Below, piece after piece: positions 34,239 through 42,337 of a stretch of 42,337 nt of DNA. The translations under genes and the position numbers were made by a program. A model generated the notes under the pieces. It was not told the DNA's origin. It saw nothing but the letters and a program-made list of their open reading frames with translations, and made no database searches. Position 1 is the first letter of the stretch. The number at the start of each line of letters is the position of its first letter. Origin of the DNA: Echinococcus granulosus (taxonomy: Eukaryota > Platyhelminthes > Cestoda > Cyclophyllidea > Taeniidae); NCBI RefSeq assembly GCF_000524195.1, contig NW_020170398.1:437190-479526 (forward strand), in the 5' to 3' direction.

Positions 34239-37200
34239 ATGGTGGACGCTGTCTCCTCCCTTGAAATCTGTTTAGACTCGTGCGTGGTTCTCTTTAGGCC
34301 AAGAAAACGTGACAAGAAGAATGTAAGCGACATTTTCGAGATCATTCGGACCTTGTTCAATCTCGTTGTGGATGAAAAACCCCCTCCAGATAAGACTAGT
34401 TCCTGTGGTAGGTATAGCTTTGCCCTCCACAAGTCCTTTTACGCGACGAAGACTACTCCATCCTTCGTCTTAGCAATTTTGCTCATTTTTTGTTTGTGTT
34501 GGTGGGTATGTATAGTGATGTCACCTCTACTTGACTAAGGAGGTTAAATGATCCCTATGAACATATGTATGTCTTTCGTCAATATATGTCATCAATTCTC
34601 AGCAAACGCATGTAATTGCAGTTGAGCTTTATAGTTTTTTTAGCTGTCCCCTTCACACTTCATATTTTTGGCCTTTTTCTTAAAATAGGTGGCATCATTT
34701 GCGATTCTTTTCCACTTGGGCCACTGGCCTCCAAACTCATAGACTCCAAATTCTTGGCAAAACTCGTCTCATGGGGTTCTACAGAAGAATTCTATCCAAT
34801 TAGTCTAAAGTACTTCGTTCTCCAAAACTTGCTATGCAATTTTGACCTTCTAATCAGCCAGGCGAAACAAAATCTCCTCTTCTCTATTGCCATCTTCCAA
34901 CCCCTTTTAAAGCTTATTGATTTGTGTCGTGAGTTTCCTGAGTATGTGTCAGAAAATTTGAGTCGCCTACTTTATACCTTATCTGTGCTCTTATGCAGAG
35001 ATCCCGTTCTCTTGGAATTCTCCAAGCAGGTAATTCCTTGCCCTATAGGTCCGGGCATACCTTTTCCCCCGCTTTCTTTATTTATTATTTTTAAATGATT
35101 TGGTAAACAGTCTTTTATTAATATAAGTTTCGAAAACTTTCCATTTGTCGTTTGATCAGTTCCCCCTTCCCGTAGCCTACTTAAAAGTTTATCTACTTTT
35201 TTGATTAATTTCCCCATCTAGGTGTCGCACGATGTAGCGCGTAACGAATACTTTATTTTCTCCCAACTCGTTCCACTGCTTCATTTGCAAGGAATTCCAG
35301 GAAATAACGCGCGAGACGCCCTTCTTCTCATTCTTGCTCTTTCGGATCGTGACGCCGAGGTAGCAAATTACCTCACGTCAACGTCAGATATCTGTCCCGT
35401 AAGCCCATTACATACATTCGCAGTCGTTTGCATACTTATTTTAACGCATGATTTCCTCCCTGGTTCGTCTCTCGATGGTCAACTGCTTGCTTTTAAGAAT
35501 TTCTGTCTGGATTATCAACTAGTAAGGTTCTATCTGAATAATATTGCAATTATTAATCAGCACCCTATTAGTATCTTTATGCCTGTTTAGAACAGCATTT
35601 TCTCTTTCCAAGGTTTATCAGATGGGATTGTAGCGGACAACCACGTTTTTCGTATTATTTTCTACTGATCTATTTGACAAGCACGTACATGGCCGGATTG
35701 GTAAAAATGAGCTTTGCTAATGCCACTGCCGTTTACGAATAGCCTTTATCCGTCGTAAATCTTAGCAATGTTGTAATCATTTAACCCCCCCCCCCCCCCA
35801 TTTCTTTTTTAGCGCCAAGTGTCATAATATCATCCTAAAGCTGACGTCTTTTTTCTATTATTGGGGCGCGCATTTAGCTTCCATTCCAATACCTTTGCCT
35901 CACCTCCAGTTTACTTTAGGTCCTGGCAACTGGCTTGAGTGGGTACTACTCCTGTCTTCCCAAGCGTATCGTGCCCGATGGTATCGATGGCTACTCGGCA
36001 AGTGGGCAGGTCCGACAATCCCCCGAAACCCTTCACGTGCGAAGTGCTGGTTGGCATCGAATCTCTCGGTCTGAGTGGTCCACCTGTGAACCTCTCGTTC
36101 GCTTTCTCCAAACTCTTGATTTCTGCAATTTAGCCGTTCGCGTGTGTCTTGCTTTTAGGAATCATGGTCAATGATTTCTTGTTACTTTTTTCTGGTGTAT
36201 CACTATCTTACGTGTATATGTCTAGCATATTTCTAACCGTTATCGTCAAGTCAACCAAGCTCTGCCTTCTCTTAGATTTCTCATCAATCTGTTCGCCAAT
36301 ACCTATTATACTATATCTACTCCGGCTTCCTAATGTCTGTTCTGAGGTCTGCGCTGAATCAGGTATGCTATCATTGCCTTCCAGATCTCAAGACTCATGG
36401 CCTCAACTGATGTTGGCAACTGCATCATAGTTCTCTGCCTTACATAAGCTTTTATAATCAGATTTCTTATTTGGTGCTCTTTACTCCTGTTGCCAGAAAG
36501 CGATAGATGAAGTGATTGCCGCGGAGGCCTATTTGGAATTGTTTCTTTGCCGATTGACAGAACCCGCTCTGATTGGTCTTTTTCTGCGATTTATCGTCGC
36601 CTCAACCGCTGAAAATGGATCCGTCCTCTCTTCTCTCATCACCCGTCTAGCCGCCGATTCAGCAGTGAGTCGTGTGTGTATGCTATGAACCCTTCAGGAC
36701 ATTAATTCCTTTGTTAATTATAATTTGTGCATTTTCTAGAGTGCTTTGAAACTTTTGAATACACTAGTCACTGCTGGCTCCAAAGTTCTTTATTCTCTTA
36801 TAGGTTCTAGTAGCAATAGGTTTTTGTAAGCGTTGCGTTTCTGAATCTGATTGTGTTTCTAGAGTCCTGGTGAGGAATCCTATCAAGTAAGTCTCCTCAC
36901 TTTGCTATCTACGCCTGCTTGTTTGCGCTCCTCCCTGCTGCATATGAACTCTCGTTCTGACCTGTATTGTGTGGGTTGCGTAATCACTTGACAAAATCGT
37001 AATCGCATGGAATTTTTAAGTTTCTTTGAGTATGGTTGTGCCAATACCTCTGCATGCGTTTGATTACGTCCCGTTGTTATGGTTGATTTAAATAGTTCGG
37101 GCCCTCCTCTTTAAATTTTGCGCATGGTCTATCCCCCTTTTTTCTTGTTTTTTTTTTTTTATTCATTTAAGATGTACACCTTCGTTCGTGTGGTTTTGCA

Positions 37201-40200
37201 TCCCACACATCATTACAGATTCGCAAGTTCAATTTTTTTGAAACTTTTTTTGTCATTTCGAAGCAAAAGCCTAGTCTCTAATTATCTTCTATTTCCTAGC
37301 TATCAGGATATTTTAAAATGACAGGAAAAGGTAATAATACCATGGAGATATATATGATGGAATGATGGACAATGAGGTGGAATATTCCTTTCCATTATAA
37401 AGTGCTAATCTTTTTTGTGGTAGGCTGTGTTGTCTTCTACGAATGTGAATAGGTCTTTCTCTCGACCGATTAACTAGTTTTGAGTGTTTTTAAATAAATT
37501 CATGGTAAATATTTGCTTCCGTAGTCTGCCACACGCAATGTAGCCTACAACGGCATGCTTAAAGTGTTGCTTGCCTTAGGAGTGTAGGTCTTATATTGAG
37601 TTGATCGTTTGTGAGTAGCCAATGATATTTTCCTTTGCTCGACGAACTTTGGAATACTTGGCCATTTATTCTCACGCCAGACAGCTATCAAACAATGTAT
37701 ATTGCCCGGCCCTTTTTGTGATGTATCTGAATGGGCTGGCGACGATTTGACTGACGTTCAGGCTTAATGTAATCCGTTAGTACGTGTAAATGGAATCTAC
37801 TTACTTTACACATGTTAATGAACAGTAATGCGTAATTTAATGCTCTAGCCAGGGATAGAGGGTCTTTCTGAACGTGTTACAATCGTCTTTGCATGATTTA
37901 TTATGGGAGTCACTTTTTCTTCTAGTATTGCTCGCTGAGTGGTGCGTTCTGTGACTGCACACTGCACTTCCACTAAATTTTACAAGAAGCCCGTTTCTTA
38001 GCATTGGAGCCGAAGTAAATTCATTTCGTAGACCAAACTCGAATTACAAATTCCAACGGCAGTAAATGAGACCTTGCCGATAGGCGGAGGCATCTCTATG
38101 CTTTACAAGTATGCATTCAAACGGTAATAGGAATTGTGCAGCTCTCTTCAGGGTATAATGAGTCATTTCAGCTGTCTCAAAAGCCGCTTGAAATTTCTCG
38201 GCCACTTGATATTTCACTGATTCCCTGTACACCCGCCACTGTGGGGACATAATTCATCCGTGCCGCATATTTCCCTGAAACACACCGCTGGTCTTCAACT
38301 TATTTATGTCTTTTTTAAGCTTGAGATGGTCACTCTCTCTCTCTTCCGGACAATTCTTAATCTCAACTGCGAGGATATCATGTTTTTGTTGGTGTTCCAG
38401 TAAGTTCCATTGTAGAAAGGAGACTATACTGTCCACTTCTTAGTCCTCACTTCATTTCTCACCACTCAGGTACCTCAAAAAGTTAGACATTGGGCGCGAG
38501 TGTCCTGTTGATGGGAAAAGGCGAGATGCCTTCCATTTCTCGAATTCGGATAATTTATTGTGGTTGACCTCATCGGAGCGCTTTTTGAAATTATCCTTTT
38601 GGTGTACAAGTTTAAATGACTCAAAGGGCTCATCCAGTCTGTAAGTTTGTATGATGGCCTTTTTTCTCCTTTCACAGTTTATTTATTGTTTTTGAGTTGA
38701 AATAAATACTGTAGGTTTGCTAACCGTCCACTATAACTGGCATGCCTTTTGGACGAGCAATAGAAGTGTCATTTGCGAACCTTCCCTTACTGATTCTTCC
38801 AAACTTTATCGACACCTTGGATGCATAATTTTGAACCTTCTGGAGATTGAATATTCTACGTCCCCTACCTATTAGTTTAATATCAAATGTGAATTTCTTA
38901 AATAACCGTAAGTAATGAGTCATGGCAATAACTCAAAGCGGCAGAAAGGGTTTACCAAGAACTATTCTCTAATTGCATGACCTTTGATTTCAGAAATGAA
39001 TCTGGTACAATCAAGTGTGTTCCGTCAAATCGATTCGCGGCATACCTTCTCATCTCCCATCAGCTCATCGATTCACGGACACGTAGCACAGGCGTGTGGT
39101 CGGCTGAGTACCAATCACCGGTCCCCTCTCTCGTCCCTACCACCTCTAGCACTGATCCCCCCGCTGTACGCTTTCACAGCACCCCATTGCACACCCTCAT
39201 GGCCTCAAGTCTGCGCATAGAATCGGACTCGCGACTGCAGGAGCTCTCCCTCATCGATCGGTATAAGTCGGAATCTAATATCTACCAATTGAGCTATTGC
39301 GATGACTCCGATGAGGAGTTGGAGCGGGAAAATAAAAAATCAGTAATACTGCGTTCTCCTATTGATTTGAAACAGGTGGAATCACCTGTGGACTTGGAGT
39401 CTAATGAACAAGAGAAATCCTCCCTTGATGTCATTCGCCAATTCGTTGCCGATATTGATGGCACATCGACATGTGACGCTGTCACCCTGTTTACTAGGTT
39501 GTTGGAGGATGGGTTTCCTGTGGAAAGTGATGACGACATTGGGGCTACTATTCCCTATCCCTCGGTCGGTCAATTCACCTTTGATTTCCTTGATTATTAT
39601 CTCGGGAAACACGCCATTCCCGTTGTTATCGTTCCACAACCTTCGCCTAAGTACGAATCATTAGCTCCAGTCAGTAATCTGGAAGCTGATTATGATTTCG
39701 AGAGCCTGTATGGTAATGAGCTCCCTGAACTGCCATATCGACCCACCTTCGAGGAGTGTTCATCGTGTCACCATTCGTCGTGTGGGCTTGGTTAGCCAAA
39801 TTTCATTGCCCTTTGTGAATTCATAATTTTTTTGTATGCAGGAATTCATTTTCTACTTTCTTTTTTCAGGCCCCTTCCTCAACTGTGTGCTTAGTCTAAT
39901 AGGGAGCATGCATAAGAATAGTCTCTACTTAAATCTGATCCTAACAGATGTTGTCCTGATTCTCGCAAGTTTTCACCAATTCCCACTGGCTGACATTCTA
40001 TTGAAGTGCGCAGATGTTAGTCTAGGTAAACTAACACAGACACTTTACGAGGTACGTGAAAGCAGGCACAATTTACCGCCAGTTTTCTATCCATTGTTTC
40101 TACCTTCTCTTGGCTATTCGCCTTCAGGTCCTTGTCGATCTAAGGCGAGAGATAGAACAGCATTTGGCCAAGATACCCAACTGGTGCGCCTTAGTTGAAC

Positions 40201-41142
40201 AGGCCATGTGCTTTCTGCATGGTCGGAGTCAACGAAATCCGGAAGCGACTCTACCCTCTGCGATCGTTGTTGCTACCAGGCCTTACTGCGCCACTGATGA
40301 CGACCTCCTTGCGGCGACCACATTATTACCATCCGGGGGTAACCTCTATTTCCTAGTTTCTATGATTCCGAAGTGCCCTTGACATATTGACAGTGAAGTC
40401 AACTTTTTGGCTTCGTCGAACAAAATAAAAGTAATGCAGTTTCACGGCAATAACTGTGAGGTACAAGAAAAGTCATTTCTACGGCAATATGTGTAACTTT
40501 TGTGACGGTGGACTGGTTTTTAGTAAGCGGATTTAAAAACTACTTGATGCGTTACGTATTCTTCTTGTTCAATGGTTTCATCCTTGCGGACTCAATTTGA
40601 AATGCCAGGCAAACAACAAAAAATTTACAGAAATTTAATTGTCATAATTTGGTGGCCATAATTTTATTCTGCATGTTCCGGTAGTTTCCACTTCAGAGCG
40701 CAGTCGAAGCTCATCAGTTCGCCCGCAAACGGATCATCCATCCGCACCTACTCGGCTGCCTCTCCCTTCTCATCGATCGGCCAGCGCAACGCCTCGAACC
40801 GCAGTTCTCGAGCCTGTAGTACTTCCATTCTGGGGAGGCACTGAGCCCCTGTCCCAACGCCAGCGTCTGCGTCGCTCCTCCATCGATCGGCTCTCCCATC
40901 TCTTCATTCTTGACTCGCCGACGCCTCCTTGTTCAGTTTCACACACTTCGGACTCACTGCCTTTCGCATACTCGCAGTTTTCATCTGTGGACATACGTAA
41001 TGTCATTTTCGCCTACATTGTCTTCAACGAATTCTGTCTCGAGTTGGCGGGTCTCTGCTGCGAACACAGCGTGTCAACGGCAAGTGTACAGCCCCAGTTT
41101 GAGAAAACTATGGAACTGGAGCGCTGTCTAGCGGAGTTCTAG
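34239..41142 (+). CDS. FHIP1: FTS- and Hook-interacting protein, FHIP1 / FAM160A type, 12 exons
   Basis: Exons: 34239-34407, 34689-35029, 35222-35398, 35920-36141, 36276-36362, 36497-36664, 36740-36825, 36863-36886, 38994-39790, 39870-40051, 40128-40338, 40697-41142. Phases close throughout, giving 969 aa, close to vertebrate FHIP1 proteins. The conserved helical-repeat core runs through residues about 57-420: RDPVLLEFSKQ, NARDALLLILALSDRDAEVA, CPVLATGLSGYYSCLPKRI, RFLQTLDFCNLAVR, YSGFLMSVLRSALNQ and EVIAAEAYLELFLCRLTEPA. A divergent linker (exon 9) follows, then the C-terminal region GPFLNCVLSLIGSMHKNSLY and VDLRREIEQHLAK, and the terminal RNVIFAYIVFNEFCLELAG. The RDALLL and SYPR-like features match FHIP1 rather than the FHIP2/FAM160B branch. 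Known role: a subunit of the FTS-Hook-FHIP complex that tethers dynein-dynactin to early endosomes. The first ATG (AAAAATGG context) is the least certain point; an upstream exon is possible. Confidence 0.92.
35399..35919 (+). other. FHIP1 intron 3
   Basis: A 521-bp intron from GTAAGC to ACTTTAG, containing the poly-C run at 35785-35799. Nothing else is seen. Confidence 0.75.
35785..35799. repeat. poly-C homopolymer (15 C)
   Basis: An uninterrupted run of 15 C in FHIP1 intron 3, about 120 bp before the exon 4 acceptor. Its length may be unstable or misassembled. Confidence 0.9.
36863..36886 (+). other. 24-nt microexon of FHIP1
   Basis: Flanked by TTTCTAG and a consensus GTAAGT. It encodes eight residues (VLVRNPIK region) and starts and ends in phase 2, so it preserves the frame between exon 7 and exon 9. 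The vertebrate proteins have the similar LVLRYLVPC at this place. The preceding intron is 37 nt. Confidence 0.6.
36887..38993 (+). other. FHIP1 intron 8, the largest intron of the gene
   Basis: A 2107-bp intron from GTAAGT to GATTTCAG. A run of 13 T lies at 37148-37160. The right half carries minus-strand coding-like sequence, listed separately. Confidence 0.7.
38044..38923 (-). pseudogene. antisense coding-like block in FHIP1 intron 8
   Basis: Four consecutive minus-strand open segments have coding-like, Lys/Glu-rich composition. Segment 1, 38923-38720, contains ASKVSIKFGRISKGRFAN and ends at a GTTAGC. Segment 2, about 38690-38449, contains KKRSDEVNHNKLSEFEKWKA. Segment 3 is 38436-38257 (KNCPEERESDHLKLKKDINK). 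Segment 4 is 38250-38044 (YRESVKYQVAEKFQAAFETA). Stops and a lack of good splice sites prevent one clean model. I do not recognise the family. It may be a decayed gene or retrocopy, or a small nested gene with unusually short introns. Confidence 0.35.
40339..40696 (+). other. FHIP1 intron 11
   Basis: A 358-bp intron from GTAACC to CACTTCAG. If it is retained, the frame ends at TGA 40380-40382, and an AATAAA at 40424-40429 follows within 50 bp. Confidence 0.75.
40424..40429 (+). terminator. possible intronic poly(A) signal of FHIP1
   Basis: A canonical AATAAA 42 bp after the stop codon reached by reading through the exon 11 donor. It could define a shorter transcript lacking exon 12. Confidence 0.35.
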
Positions 41143-41241
41143 AGATTGATTAACTGAGGTCGTTATCTTTGTCTTTCGAATCGCCTTATTTTTTAATTTG
41201 TCCATATCACCATTGTGGCCATTTACATCGATCTTTGCACT

Positions 41242-41247
41242 AATAAA
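41242..41247 (+). terminator. FHIP1 poly(A) signal AATAAA
   Basis: A canonical AATAAA about 100 bp after the FHIP1 stop codon, on the plus strand. It is the expected 3' end of the full-length transcript. Confidence 0.6.
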
Positions 41248-41383
41248 GGATCATGTTCCGATTATTTTATCACTGTGTTCGCCCAACATGACAGGAGTGG
41301 TGCTGTTTACGGAATAATTGGTAGTTGTATTCGTACCTCAAAAAATTAACACTAAACTTCATATGCTGGAGTTTGAAACTTAC

Positions 41384-41658
41384 CATCTAAATGTGTCAGT
41401 CTGTGGGCTACTCGTCTTGATTTTTTCATTCCGTTGAAGTTCTACAGTTTTATTGTTGTAGTCAAAGAGGAATGAGTAGAGTGGTCGTACTCCATCTTGT
41501 TTCGCAGATGGCCGATGGGAGACCGGTACCTTTATGCGGTGGTTGATGCTTGATTCATTCTCTAAACAATTTCCTCTCACTGTTGCTTTGGTGGTGTCCG
41601 TGGTGTGCCAATTATGTAACACTGGCAATGAATCAGTAAAATTAAGCCTTAAACCCAT
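41384..41658 (-). CDS. candidate first coding exon of an unidentified minus-strand gene
   Basis: A minus-strand ATG at 41658 opens a frame of about 91 codons that reaches a consensus GTAAGT donor immediately after the codons for QTDTFR, ending in phase 2. Visible sequence includes HRIKVPVSHRPSAKQDG and RPLYSFLFDYNNKTVELQ. The composition looks coding, but I recognise no family. Downstream exons would have to lie antisense inside FHIP1 and I could not place one in phase, so this may be spurious or part of a decayed gene. Confidence 0.3.
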
Positions 41659-42337
41659 TTAGCCAAGTAGGTAATGTGCGTCTGATGGGGTTAGAGGGAA
41701 TCCGGGCCAATGTAACATGCGGTGAATGATTGGTTTCCTTTAAAAATTTTCGGATGTTCATTGCTAGATGTACTTTGCCTCATCGTTGCGTTTCTACTCC
41801 TGATTATCTCTGAACTTACGGTTTGATAATTTTAATGCACTGTACTTTCTAAATGCCAAGCCTAAGTAAACTTCAATGTCTTGTCAATGAATAAAACACT
41901 ACAAAATGAATAAATAAATAGTCTTAAAACGTGGAAAATACGATTCCCATTATTATAATCGTGCTTTACTAATAAAGCGGGAACTTGTTTCAGTCTATGC
42001 TCACTCATTATCTTTGTCGATAACCCTCAGTAAATGTTACTGTTATGTAATTATTTGGTTGTTTAACGATCGGCATTAGTAAAGGACCACTTTGTCTTGG
42101 CCATTGTACCTCATCGGGTAGGCTGGCCTTCGGGACATGCCAGCAACCCTATTAACTTCTGTAGGTCGAACATTCATATTCTGCGCAAGTATTATACCTT
42201 CTTTCATCTTCAGAGAAGGCTTGGAACCCCACATTAGTAGTGGTGGAAGGCGAACCCAATCTTAAAGGACATCCATCCCGATTTTCACTGCTGGGTAATA
42301 AACCTTAGCGGGACAGAAGAAGCACATATGCCACAGG

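Larger units (their letters stand above)
41143..42337. other. region downstream of FHIP1
   Basis: About 1.2 kb with the FHIP1 3' UTR and poly(A) signal, a candidate minus-strand exon at 41384-41658 and otherwise AT-rich DNA. No further gene is supported. Confidence 0.6.

Noticed and set aside
33884..34264. Plus-strand open frame of 126 codons between DCTN1 and FHIP1 as a separate gene
   Set aside because: It overlaps FHIP1 exon 1 in another frame, lacks recognisable content and lies in the probable promoter interval. A short upstream FHIP1 exon there cannot be excluded.
39294..39639. Minus-strand open frames opposite FHIP1 exon 9
   Set aside because: Shadows of the real plus-strand coding sequence, which is fixed by conserved exons and phases on both sides.
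40056..40382. Open frame ending at 40382 as the normal C-terminus of FHIP1
   Set aside because: The conserved FHIP C-terminal segment is found at 40697-41142 and joins in phase from a GTAACC donor at 40339. The run-on is kept only as a possible alternative isoform.

Overview
This is a eukaryotic nuclear genome window. The introns are very uneven: many are 29-90 nt and others run to several kb. The protein matches are to conserved animal genes, and there is no sign of bacterial gene organisation. The 29-37 nt introns, moderate AT content and divergent helminth-like proteins fit a parasitic flatworm, most likely a tapeworm. That placement is inference. A 100-N placeholder at 21341-21440 shows this is a scaffolded draft assembly.

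Four multi-exon genes can be reconstructed with GT/AG borders and phases that close at every junction. From left to right: RUNDC1 (RUN-domain protein, + strand, 5901-14984, 14 exons, 708 aa); CEP41 (ciliary/centrosomal rhodanese-like protein, + strand, 15990-17985, 8 exons, 366 aa); DCTN1 (dynactin p150Glued, - strand, 18539-33778, 20 exons, about 1363 aa); and FHIP1/FAM160A (FTS- and Hook-interacting protein, + strand, 34239-41142, 12 exons, 969 aa). CEP41 and DCTN1 are convergent. DCTN1 and FHIP1 are head to head with only 460 bp between start codons, so a shared bidirectional promoter is plausible. Positions 1-5900 are mostly non-coding, with a low-confidence pair of minus-strand exons at the left edge. 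The right end, 41143-42337, holds the FHIP1 poly(A) signal and one candidate minus-strand exon.

Three of the four genes act on microtubule transport. Dynactin p150 is the dynein cofactor. FHIP is part of the FTS-Hook-FHIP adaptor that connects dynein-dynactin to endosomes. CEP41 works at centrioles and cilia in tubulin glutamylation. RUNDC1 is less well understood.

The most striking non-genic structure is a 612-bp inverted duplication, about 99% identical, inside DCTN1. One arm covers the 3' part of exon 13 and its splice donor. The other lies in intron 9, antisense. The two arms flank exons 10-12, so the primary transcript could fold into a long hairpin. Other points of interest are a coding-like antisense block in the largest FHIP1 intron, a 24-nt microexon, a possible intronic poly(A) isoform of FHIP1, and an acidic insert inside the RUN domain.
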